From NCBI GenBank assembly GCA_947457745.1, contig CANGWT010000016.1, positions 1-17,636 on the forward strand: a stretch of DNA of 17,636 nucleotides, read 5' to 3'. The DNA comes from Burkholderiaceae bacterium (GTDB lineage Bacteria > Pseudomonadota > Gammaproteobacteria > Burkholderiales > Burkholderiaceae). Of the stretch, positions 8,037 to 14,859 are shown piece by piece. A model generated the notes under the pieces. The model did not search any database. It was not told the DNA's origin and saw nothing but the letters and a program-made list of their open reading frames with translations. The position numbers and the translations under genes are program-made. Positions within the stretch are counted from its first letter, which is position 1. Each line of letters opens with the position of its first letter.

Positions 8037-9566
8037 TTATCCGACCATAGCTGAAAGCTGATGGTTAATAGCTTGAAGCTGTGATTGAGCAGATTTATAA
8101 ATCTCGAAGAAGTCTTGATAAATTTTTACATTCTCTGGGTTCGGTTTGATTACCTCAATCTTTTTTACGCAACGCTCCACGGCGGAAACTTCATCATTAA
8201 AAGCCCCTATACCAATTCCTGCAATCATGGCTGCTCCAAAGGAGGCATCGGTAGTTTGGGTTAGGATAATTTCTATATTTAATATGTCCGCAACAATTTG
8301 TCTCCAAATGGCGCTTTTAGCGCCCCCCCCAATAATTCGTGCCGATTGAATATCAATACCCTGAGCTTTAAATTGACCAAGAACGTCTTTTAAGGAAAAT
8401 GCGATACCTTCATATAAAGCGCGGGCAAAGTGTGCTCGATTGTGACGAAACGTTATTCCAATAAAGTCAGCTCTTAATAGAGGATCCCAGTAAGGCGCTC
8501 TCTCACCTTGTAGATAGGGGTGAAATAGTAAACCCTCTGACCCAGGTTTTACTTGACCTGCCATGTGATCCATTACGTCAAAGCCATTGACACCATTTTC
8601 TGTTGGAAAGAAGGTATCCCTTAGCCAACGATGAGCTGAAGCGCAGCTATTGGTTCCCGAGATTGTGTACCAATGATCGGTAACTACAAAAGGGTAATTA
8701 ATTAAGGTTTTGTGAAGATTTGGATTTTTGGAGACCACGCTGACAGTGCCTGCAGTTGCCAATTTCACAGTCCCATCACCTGGATTTATTGATCCTGCAC
8801 CAAATGTTTCAATTGAGGTGTCCGATGTTCCGCAAATAACCGGCGTACCCTCTGCTAGGCCAGTTTCTTGCGCGGCTTTTGTGGTTACTTTTCCAACAAT
8901 ATCTGTTGGTTTAACAATGGGGGGGAGGGTATTAATGGAGCAGCCAGCAAGCTTACATAACTCCTCAGACCATTTTCCTGCTTTCGCATCAAATAGTAAG
9001 GTTCCAACGGCTTCAGTAGCATCGGTTTCCCAAGTGTTTGTTAGTCGGGATCTAAGCCAATCTTTTGCAACATAAACACGCTTGGTTTTTTTTAAAGCAT
9101 CTGGTTCGTGACGGCTTAGCCATAAGAATTGAGGGAGCGTCCAAGTAGGTGCTGGTGAATTAAATCCAATTTCAAGAATACGGTCCCAATGTTGATCTTT
9201 TAATTCCTGTGTCTCCTGACCGCTTCGCTGATCATTCCATAATATGGCGGGCCTAACTAGTTCGCCATTAGCATCTTCTAATACAGGAGTATGTGCTCCA
9301 GCGCTAAAAGAAATGGCAGCAATTTCATTTGCTTTTATCTTGGCTTGAGCAATAGACTTTGGGACGGTGTCTTTAACTGCGTTCCACCAGTCCATTGGGT
9401 TTTGCTCACTCCAGCGTGGGTGCGGTGAGCTTGTGACTATATCTTTACTTGCACTGCCAACGACATTGCCTTCCAGATCAATAATCATGGTCTTTAGGCT
9501 GCCTGCTCCAATATCAATACCCATTAAATAGGATTTTTGCGATTGATTGTGCTGATCTAAAGACAT
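8037..9566 (-). CDS. FGGY-family carbohydrate kinase (xylulokinase-like)
   Basis: A 509-residue ATP-dependent sugar or polyol kinase. Seen: the N-terminal phosphate motif MGIDIGAGSLKT (15-26, Asp18); the sugar-site motif ILWNDQRS (108-115); probable catalytic base Asp249 in CGTSDTSIETFGAG; ATAGTVSVV (270-278), the second phosphate motif; YLQGERAPYWDP (351-362); and the adenosine motif IIGGGAKSAIWRQI (411-424). Length and motifs fit XylB-like FGGY kinases, which phosphorylate ketoses or polyols such as xylulose, ribulose, erythritol or glycerol. Its place between the FAD oxidase pair and the importer suggests it phosphorylates the imported compound or its ketose product (inference). The gene carries two long single-base tracts, G8 in the adenosine motif and C7 upstream of the catalytic region in the sense strand. 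ATG at 9566 has an AGG 9 bases upstream. Confidence 0.92.
   Translation of the reverse strand: MSLDQHNQSQKSYLMGIDIGAGSLKTMIIDLEGNVVGSASKDIVTSSPHPRWSEQNPMDWWNAVKDTVPKSIAQAKIKANEIAAISFSAGAHTPVLEDANGELVRPAILWNDQRSGQETQELKDQHWDRILEIGFNSPAPTWTLPQFLWLSRHEPDALKKTKRVYVAKDWLRSRLTNTWETDATEAVGTLLFDAKAGKWSEELCKLAGCSINTLPPIVKPTDIVGKVTTKAAQETGLAEGTPVICGTSDTSIETFGAGSINPGDGTVKLATAGTVSVVSKNPNLHKTLINYPFVVTDHWYTISGTNSCASAHRWLRDTFFPTENGVNGFDVMDHMAGQVKPGSEGLLFHPYLQGERAPYWDPLLRADFIGITFRHNRAHFARALYEGIAFSLKDVLGQFKAQGIDIQSARIIGGGAKSAIWRQIVADILNIEIILTQTTDASFGAAMIAGIGIGAFNDEVSAVERCVKKIEVIKPNPENVKIYQDFFEIYKSAQSQLQAINHQLSAMVG
8323..8330 (-). repeat. G8 homopolymer inside the kinase ATP-binding motif
   Basis: On the coding strand eight consecutive G encode the glycine triplet of IIGGGAKS. 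A second tract of seven C lies in the same gene at 8919-8925 (coding strand), encoding Leu-Pro-Pro. Both are possible slippage sites; both are in frame here. Confidence 0.7.
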
Positions 9567-9588
9567 AACGAGGGACCTGAAATTGACA

Positions 9589-9870
9589 TTACCTTAGATT
9601 TAATGAGCGAACAGCATCATCAAGAATGTTTGTCATATTCAGACCGTAGGTACATTTTCCAACGCTTGATTTGACTGCATCTCGCCTCATTAAGACATCT
9701 TGAGTTTCTTGATTCCATTCGAGATTACCCTGATCTACTGCTAGGCAAATAAATGAAAGGGCTGAAGGTGTTTGTGACTCAATCTGAAGGGCTTCAGTAG
9801 CACCAAAACTCGATCGGCAGGTATTGGGGCAAAAAGCGCAAATTTTGAGAGACTTGATAGTTTCACTCAT
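9589..9870 (-). CDS. Small cysteine-motif protein, probable partial Fe-S subunit partner of the FAD oxidase
   Basis: A 93-residue protein from the ATG at 9870; an upstream GTG/TTG-type extension to 9918 would overlap the preceding gene and is less likely. It has Cys11, Cys14 and Cys18 in CAFCPNTCR, then Cys42 (SFICLAV) and Cys73 (KCTYG). CxxCxxxC followed by Pro-rich TPSALS and a DQGNLEW segment resembles, from memory of the family, the extreme N-terminus of heterodisulfide-reductase-like or GlcF-like (Fe-S) subunits that sit next to FAD-linked oxidases. The usual second CxxCxxCxxxC cluster and the large CCG domains are absent, so it is either a minimal electron-transfer or metal-binding protein, or a trimmed remnant. 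It lies 13 bp after the FAD oxidase gene and 22 bp before the kinase, in the same operon. Function is not established. Confidence 0.7.
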   Translation of the reverse strand: MSETIKSLKICAFCPNTCRSSFGATEALQIESQTPSALSFICLAVDQGNLEWNQETQDVLMRRDAVKSSVGKCTYGLNMTNILDDAVRSLNLR

Positions 9871-9883
9871 GATCAATATCCAT

Positions 9884-11383
9884 TTATTTTTTATTAAATT
9901 CCAGATCAATCGCGCCATCGGCTAGAGGGAGCCCTAATTTTCCTGGATTGAATAAGTTACTGGGGTCAAGCGATTTTTTCAAAGCACCCAGTATTTGCAT
10001 GCCCTGATTTAATTCTTCTTTCAACCATCTGCCTCTCAATAAACCAACCCCATGATGATGGGCAAGAGAGCCTCCAAAGCTGAGACATATGGATTCAATT
10101 TTGTCCCATAGCTGTAGATGTAATTGGTGTGCTTGTATATTTTCCATTGGAGGTAGTCTGATAGTCATATATTGGCAGAGACCTTCTGAATAAATATGTG
10201 ACCAATGTGCTCCAAAATAGGTTTCAGGATAAATGGCTTTCACTTCTTTGGAGATAGTTTGATACATTTCCATTACGTTACTCCAGTCGCTAGTAACTTC
10301 AATCGTATCCATATAGTAATTGTCGGTCTGCCACTGGGTGGAGTATGACTGATAGCGTGTTTTTTCCCAATGCTGATAAGGCCCAAGTCCTGCAGCACTA
10401 GCTCCATGTTTGTAGGCAATTTCTAGAGAGAGTTTCTTTTCAACTTCAAGCAAATCTTTCAAACCTGAAAACTTCATGACACATAGAATGGGCCTCTCTT
10501 TAAATTCAGGCATGTTTTCAGTTCGTTGTCGGCTTTCTTCTTCATCGTAAAGACGTATTACTTCGGGGCGAAGTTCGCTTTGCATAATCTCTTTTAGAGC
10601 ATCGAAACCCGATTGAATTGATGGGAAAGCCAACACACAACCTTCGCTGTGAACTGATTTTTTCCAAATTCTTAAAGTGAGTTCAGTAATGAACCCTAAA
10701 ACACCTTCGGATCCAACGAAGATATCTTTGATGCTGGGGCCTACAGATCTCCTTGCTACAGGCCGCACTTCGAGGAGCTCTCCATTCGGGAGAACAGCTT
10801 TAAGGCCCAAAACCATGTCTTCAATTTTTCCAAATCTTGATGAGGCCTGTCCTGCCCCCCGGCATGCGGCCCAACCGCCTACTGTAGACATGGAAATCGA
10901 TTGGGGGTAATGGCCCGCAGTGTAACCTTTCTGATTCAACGCCTCCTCGAATTGCATTCCATTCATACCGGCTTGGACGGTTACCGTGCAGTTTGTTTCA
11001 TTGATATCAATAATTCGATTCATTTTTTTGAGATCTACAATGATTTCACCATGCAGTGGAATTGTTCCTCCAAGTACGCCTGATCCAGCGCCATAGGGAA
11101 TCAAAGCGACTTTATTAGCGAGGCAAAATTGAGTAATCTTGACTAGGTCATCTGTAGATGCAGGTAAGACGATTGCGCTTGGGAGTGTGCCAGGTAAGGC
11201 CCCAACCCTAATTCGATATAAGCCATAGGGCAGTCTATCCCTAGAATAAGCGTAACGATCTGGTTTGCTAAATAGTAATTTCTCTTGACCAATAACTCCT
11301 TGAAGCTTCTTTGCCAGCGCAGGAGGCAAGGCGATGTCTTTTATGTCTTGGGAAGGCTCTATTAATAATTCGCTATTACCCAT
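9884..11383 (-). CDS. FAD-linked oxidase related to alkyl-DHAP synthase (VAO/PCMH family)
   Basis: A 499-residue cytoplasmic flavoprotein. The N-terminal FAD-binding_4 (PCMH) domain is clear: VLPASTDDL (72-80), IPYGAGSGVLGG (95-106) for the FAD pyrophosphate, TVGGWAACRGAG (167-178) with GKIEDMVLG (185-193), and GSEGVLGFITE (224-234). The FAD-oxidase C-terminal domain ends with DPSNLFNPGKLG (472-483). SLAHHHGVG (439-447) carries the triple histidine characteristic of alkyldihydroxyacetonephosphate synthase, and HYPQSISMSTVGGW also matches that branch rather than GlcD or D-lactate dehydrogenase. Bacterial members of this branch are often annotated as FAD-binding oxidases and may oxidise hydroxyacids or sugar-derived alcohols; ether-lipid synthesis is not implied by the context. 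It is the first gene of the minus operon, with AAGGG 9 bases before its ATG, and is followed by the small cysteine protein. Confidence 0.9.
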   Translation of the reverse strand: MGNSELLIEPSQDIKDIALPPALAKKLQGVIGQEKLLFSKPDRYAYSRDRLPYGLYRIRVGALPGTLPSAIVLPASTDDLVKITQFCLANKVALIPYGAGSGVLGGTIPLHGEIIVDLKKMNRIIDINETNCTVTVQAGMNGMQFEEALNQKGYTAGHYPQSISMSTVGGWAACRGAGQASSRFGKIEDMVLGLKAVLPNGELLEVRPVARRSVGPSIKDIFVGSEGVLGFITELTLRIWKKSVHSEGCVLAFPSIQSGFDALKEIMQSELRPEVIRLYDEEESRQRTENMPEFKERPILCVMKFSGLKDLLEVEKKLSLEIAYKHGASAAGLGPYQHWEKTRYQSYSTQWQTDNYYMDTIEVTSDWSNVMEMYQTISKEVKAIYPETYFGAHWSHIYSEGLCQYMTIRLPPMENIQAHQLHLQLWDKIESICLSFGGSLAHHHGVGLLRGRWLKEELNQGMQILGALKKSLDPSNLFNPGKLGLPLADGAIDLEFNKK

Positions 11384-11417
11384 ATCTATGCGCCCTTAGG
11401 TGTATATTCTTCTAAAA

Positions 11418-11437
11418 TTGAACAAACGATTGTTCTT
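11418..11437. promoter_or_regulatory. Operator-like inverted repeat O1 at the minus-operon start site
   Basis: TTGAACAA, centre ACGA, then TTGTTC TT: six perfect outer pairs (GAACAA/TTGTTC) around an AANCGNTT core that matches the general LacI-family operator pattern. It begins directly downstream of the minus-strand -10 box, where a bound protein would block the FAD-oxidase operon promoter. It is nearly identical to the repeat at 11554-11573. Confidence 0.65.
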
Positions 11438-11466
11438 AATCTATCTAAAATTGATATTGAAGTCAA
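11438..11466 (-). promoter_or_regulatory. Sigma70-like promoter of the nine-gene minus operon
   Basis: On the minus strand, -35 TTGACT (11461-11466) and -10 TAGATT (11438-11443) are separated by exactly 17 bp. The start would fall near 11431, inside the O1 repeat, leaving a leader of about 48 bases before the FAD-oxidase ATG. The -10 is four of six to consensus, the -35 five of six. Confidence 0.55.
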
Positions 11467-11476
11467 TTCGTTTGAC
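11462..11476. promoter_or_regulatory. Third, weaker inverted repeat overlapping the minus-operon -35
   Basis: GTCAA (11462-11466), spacer TTCGT, TTGAC (11472-11476). On the minus strand its middle reads CAAACGAATTG, one base longer than the core of O1 (CAAACGATTG). It may be an auxiliary low-affinity site, or a by-product of the -35 sequence. Confidence 0.3.
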
Positions 11477-11525
11477 CTAAGTGTTTTCACTAGGTAGGAA
11501 GCCTCTACCATGGATTGATTATTAA

Positions 11526-11554
11526 TTGACAACGGAGGGGATGATCGATAAATT
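11526..11554 (+). promoter_or_regulatory. Sigma70-like promoter of the TctC/sulfatase operon
   Basis: A perfect -35 TTGACA (11526-11531) is followed after 17 bp by TAAATT (11549-11554), four of six to the -10 consensus. The start would fall near 11561, within the O2 repeat, giving a leader of about 33 bases. A GAGG Shine-Dalgarno precedes the TctC ATG at 11594. Confidence 0.55.
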
Positions 11555-11573
11555 TGAACAAAGGATTGTTCAA
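11554..11573. promoter_or_regulatory. Operator-like inverted repeat O2 at the plus-operon start site
   Basis: TTGAACAA and TTGTTCAA are perfect 8-bp arms around AGGA. It shares 17 of 20 positions with O1 at 11418-11437 but has GG instead of CG at the centre. It touches the -10 box and covers the predicted start site of the TctC operon, the classic position for a repressor. Confidence 0.65.
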
Positions 11574-11593
11574 TCATATAAATCGAGGCGGCC

Positions 11594-12559
11594 ATGTTAA
11601 AAAAACTATTTCTAATCTACCTTTTAGGCGGTATCTATAGTTCAATTTCCTTCGCTCAAAATTACCCCTCTAGAACCATCTCGATAGTGATGCCGTACGT
11701 TGCCGGTGGTGCAACTGATGCGGGATACAGGGATTTAGCAAAAGTGATGACACGAGACTTGGGTCAGCCTGTCATTATTGAAAATAAGCCAGGTGCGGGT
11801 ACTTTGCTGGCAGCTCAATATGTGGCCAATGCAAAACCGGATGGCTATACCTTATTGGCATCCGTTGTAGCAAATATGGTTACCAGCCCATTACTAATGG
11901 CGAATCCTTCTTATAACCCCATGAAAGACTTTGCGCCTATCTCAATGGTCAGCACCAATCCTCTAGTTCTGGTGGCATCAAGATCCTCTGGTATTACTAG
12001 TCTGGCTGATTTAATTGCAAAGGCAAAAGCTAAGCCAGGAGAAATTGCAATTGCGTCTTATGGGCATGGCACACCTTCTCATTTGGCTATCGAGTTACTT
12101 AAGACAACAGCAAAAATTGATGTCATCCATGTTCCCTATAATGGCTCAGCCGCCGCCATGATTGATCTTCGGGGTGGTAGGGTGCCGGTAGTAATGGATA
12201 TATTACCTAGTCATGTGCAAACTATTGCTAATGGCGATGTTATTGGTCTTGCTATAGCTCAGAAAAAGCGCTCAGAGATTGTCCCTTCGGTGCCTACTTT
12301 TCAAGAAGCTGGTCTGCCGGGGTTCGAGGCTTTAACTTGGATGGCTTTATCTGCTCCGGCAGGTACTCCAAAAGAAGCTATTGTCAGAATGAATGAAGCG
12401 GTCAAGAAGGCTTCTTCTGATCCCGGCTATCAGGCAGCAATGAGAGTGAGGGGGATGCCAGTTACACCTTCAAGCCCTGAAGAAATGGGCACTCTCATTC
12501 GTAATGAGACTTCAAAGTGGGAGGCAGTGATTAAGAACGCCTCTATTAAAGCCGAATAG
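11594..12559 (+). CDS. TctC/Bug-family periplasmic solute receptor, no TctAB partners nearby
   Basis: A 321-residue protein with a Sec signal peptide: Lys3-Lys4, a hydrophobic core, and cleavage probably after SFA (residue 21) before QNYPS. The mature protein has the Bug signature: YPSRTISIVMPYVAGGATD (24-42), QPVIIENKPGAG (59-70), AKPDGYTLL, HVPYNGSAAAMIDLRGGRV and VPTFQEAGLPGFEA. These Venus-flytrap proteins bind carboxylates or other small solutes for tripartite tricarboxylate transporters, but no tctA or tctB gene follows; orphan Bug receptors are common in Burkholderiales. The residues after AGG differ from the usual PTD (here ATDAGY). It is first in the plus operon, 20 bp before the arylsulfatase gene. 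Possible roles are delivering a substrate to a distant TctAB or acting as a sensor. Its ligand may be the sulfated substrate or a product, but this is inference. Confidence 0.93.
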   Translation: MLKKLFLIYLLGGIYSSISFAQNYPSRTISIVMPYVAGGATDAGYRDLAKVMTRDLGQPVIIENKPGAGTLLAAQYVANAKPDGYTLLASVVANMVTSPLLMANPSYNPMKDFAPISMVSTNPLVLVASRSSGITSLADLIAKAKAKPGEIAIASYGHGTPSHLAIELLKTTAKIDVIHVPYNGSAAAMIDLRGGRVPVVMDILPSHVQTIANGDVIGLAIAQKKRSEIVPSVPTFQEAGLPGFEALTWMALSAPAGTPKEAIVRMNEAVKKASSDPGYQAAMRVRGMPVTPSSPEEMGTLIRNETSKWEAVIKNASIKAE

Positions 12560-12579
12560 TTGCTTCTAGGATAAAAATA

Positions 12580-14835
12580 ATGGATGAAATGCTGCCTGCT
12601 GAGAACTTTGATGGAAAAATTGGTAAAACATATCATGACTCCAAGCCTCATTGGGCGGAAGCAAAAAAAGCTAATCCTGATCACCCTAATATTGTTTTAT
12701 TGGTATTAGATGACGTTGGCTTTTCTCATCTTGGTTGCTATGGGTCGGATATCAAAACTCCGAGAATTGATGCTCTGGCTGCCAAAGGAATCAGATTTAC
12801 AAACTTTCATACAACAGCAATGTGTTCGCCTACTAGGGCGGCCTTGTTGACTGGTAGACAGCATCATGCAGCTGGAATGGGTACGATTGTTGAATGGTGT
12901 ACCGGGTATCCAGGTTATCAAGGACAAGTTACAAAACGAGCAGCAACTTTGGCTGACATGGTGAGACCCCATGGTTACAACACTCATGCTCTAGGGAAAT
13001 GGCATCTCATGCGTATGACTGATGCCACAGCAGCTGGCCCATTTGACTATTGGCCATTATCTAGGGGTTTTGATCGGTACTACGGGTTTTTGAGTTCCTT
13101 AACTGATCATTGGAATCCTGAGCTCTTTTGTGACAATCACCCAATATCAAAACCTGTTAAATCAGGTTATCACTTAACTGAGGATTTGATTGACAAGACG
13201 ATTGAATTAATTCGTGATCAGCAATGCGCTGCTCCTGGTAAACCTTTTTTTAGTTATGTTGCATTAGGCGCATGCCACTCGCCACATCACGTAGCCCCAA
13301 AATACATCGAACGTTATAAAGGGAAATATGACTGTGGATGGGATGAGGTACGGAAAAAATGGTTTGCGCGACAAATTGAGCTCGGCATTATTCCTCCTGA
13401 CACAGTTTTAACTGAGCGTAACGATGAGGTTCTTGCATGGGATTCCTTGTCCAAAGACGAAAAAAGAGTTTGCGCTCGCATGCAAGAAATATTTGCTGGA
13501 TTTTTGGAGCATACAGATGAGCAAGTTGGAAGATTAGTGGATTATTTAGAATCAATGAATTTAATAGAAAACACTTTATTCGTGGTGCTCTCAGATAACG
13601 GAGCAAGCGATGAAGGGGGTGACTTTGGAAATATCAATATTCGCAAGCACTATGCTTTCGTGGATGAGCCAATTGAGGAATTAATTGCAAAAATTGATCA
13701 GCTAGGAAGTGAGTATGCCTACAACCATTACCCTAAGGGATGGGGATTTGCCGGTAATACACCTTTAAAGTGGTTCAAAATGGATACATTTGGTGGCGGC
13801 ATTAGAGATCCTTTAATCATGCATTGGCCAAAGAAAATCACAGACCATGGAGGTATTAGAAATCAATATCATCACTGTGTTGATTTTGTGCCGACTGTTT
13901 TGGAGTTATTGAATATTGCAGCACCCTCCATTCACAATGGTATTGAGCAGCTGCCGATTCATGGCAAGAGTATGGTGTATGCCTTTGATGATCCAAAAGC
14001 ACCTACTCAAAAAACGACGCAATATTTTGAAATGCTGGGTGACCGTGGCATTTGGCATGATGGCTGGAAAGCAGTAACTCGCCATAAAAAAGATTCGGAT
14101 TTTGAGGCTGATGTTTGGGAGCTTTATCACATAGAAAAAGATTTTTCTGAGAGCAAAAACCTGGCAGGTGAATATCCAGAAAAATTAAAAGAAATGATTG
14201 ATTTATGGTGGGCCGAGGCCAAAAGATATGATGTTTTACCTTTGGATGATAGGGATCGAGAGAGAACTGCAGCGAGTCTAAAGGCCACTAGCAGAAAAAA
14301 ATATACCTATTACCCAGGCATGGCAAGGGTTGATAGATTATCAGCTCCTAATGTGGCTAATCGATCCTATCAAATTGAGGCGGATATTGAAATTCCTCAT
14401 GCTGGAGCAAATGGTGTTCTATTTGCTGCAGGTGGACGCTTTGGTGGTTATGTTTTGTTCTTAAAAGATAACAAATTAATCCATGAATATAACTGTGGTG
14501 ATGAGCGAAGATTAATTTTAGAGTCGCCGTCTCAGCTTGATGCAGGATCGCATCAAGTCAAGTTCATTTTCAAAAAAACAGGCTCTTTAAAAGGAGTGGG
14601 TATTCTAGAGTCCAATGGGAAAGAGCTTGCCAGAATCGATATGGATAAGATGTGGCCATTGCTACCTAATGCCACCGGAATTCATTGCGGTCGTGATGAT
14701 GGCAGTCCAGTAAGTGAAAGCTACTCATGTCCAAATACGTTCAATGCAATCTTGAAAAAGGTTGTCATTGAAGTAGGGGATGATCAAGAAATTGATTTTT
14801 TAAAAGAGTACTATGCTGCCTTGGCAGATGATTAG
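12580..14835 (+). CDS. Type I arylsulfatase (AtsA-like, long form) without signal peptide
   Basis: A 751-residue alkaline-phosphatase-superfamily sulfatase that hydrolyses sulfate esters. Calcium-site aspartates lie in LVLDDVGFSHLGCYG (Asp44, Asp45). The formylglycine motif CSPTRAALLTGR (82-93) makes Cys82 the residue to be matured; GKWH (139-142), HSPHH (233-237), LSDNGA (337-342, Asp339/Asn340) and LKWFKMDTFGGGIRDP (396-411) complete the active site. After about residue 570 there is a separate beta-rich C-terminal region to about 735, as in mycobacterial-type long AtsA proteins. There is no Sec or Tat signal, so it should act in the cytoplasm on imported ester. The Cys-type motif needs formylglycine-generating or anSME activity, not encoded here. 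AGGA 9 bases before ATG 12580 supports the start. Substrate not predictable. Confidence 0.94.
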   Translation: MDEMLPAENFDGKIGKTYHDSKPHWAEAKKANPDHPNIVLLVLDDVGFSHLGCYGSDIKTPRIDALAAKGIRFTNFHTTAMCSPTRAALLTGRQHHAAGMGTIVEWCTGYPGYQGQVTKRAATLADMVRPHGYNTHALGKWHLMRMTDATAAGPFDYWPLSRGFDRYYGFLSSLTDHWNPELFCDNHPISKPVKSGYHLTEDLIDKTIELIRDQQCAAPGKPFFSYVALGACHSPHHVAPKYIERYKGKYDCGWDEVRKKWFARQIELGIIPPDTVLTERNDEVLAWDSLSKDEKRVCARMQEIFAGFLEHTDEQVGRLVDYLESMNLIENTLFVVLSDNGASDEGGDFGNINIRKHYAFVDEPIEELIAKIDQLGSEYAYNHYPKGWGFAGNTPLKWFKMDTFGGGIRDPLIMHWPKKITDHGGIRNQYHHCVDFVPTVLELLNIAAPSIHNGIEQLPIHGKSMVYAFDDPKAPTQKTTQYFEMLGDRGIWHDGWKAVTRHKKDSDFEADVWELYHIEKDFSESKNLAGEYPEKLKEMIDLWWAEAKRYDVLPLDDRDRERTAASLKATSRKKYTYYPGMARVDRLSAPNVANRSYQIEADIEIPHAGANGVLFAAGGRFGGYVLFLKDNKLIHEYNCGDERRLILESPSQLDAGSHQVKFIFKKTGSLKGVGILESNGKELARIDMDKMWPLLPNATGIHCGRDDGSPVSESYSCPNTFNAILKKVVIEVGDDQEIDFLKEYYAALADD

Positions 14836-14859
14836 CATTAAAAAACTTACGCGATTAAT

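Noticed and set aside
9884..11383. Ether-lipid (alkyl-DHAP) synthesis as the role of the FAD enzyme
   Set aside because: The neighbours are importer, kinase and dehydrogenase genes and no acyl-DHAP or fatty-alcohol genes are seen. Family resemblance alone does not support that role.
11386..11595. A 69-residue minus-strand reading frame filling the divergent control region
   Set aside because: It runs through both operators and both promoters, has no recognisable domain, and its start overlaps the TctC start on the other strand. The promoter/operator reading explains the region better.
11541..11600. An 19-codon plus-strand leader-peptide frame (ATG after GGAGGGG, overlapping the TctC start)
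   Set aside because: It begins upstream of the predicted transcription start near 11561 and the Shine-Dalgarno-like run is too close to the ATG. Its bases are accounted for by the -10 box and O2.
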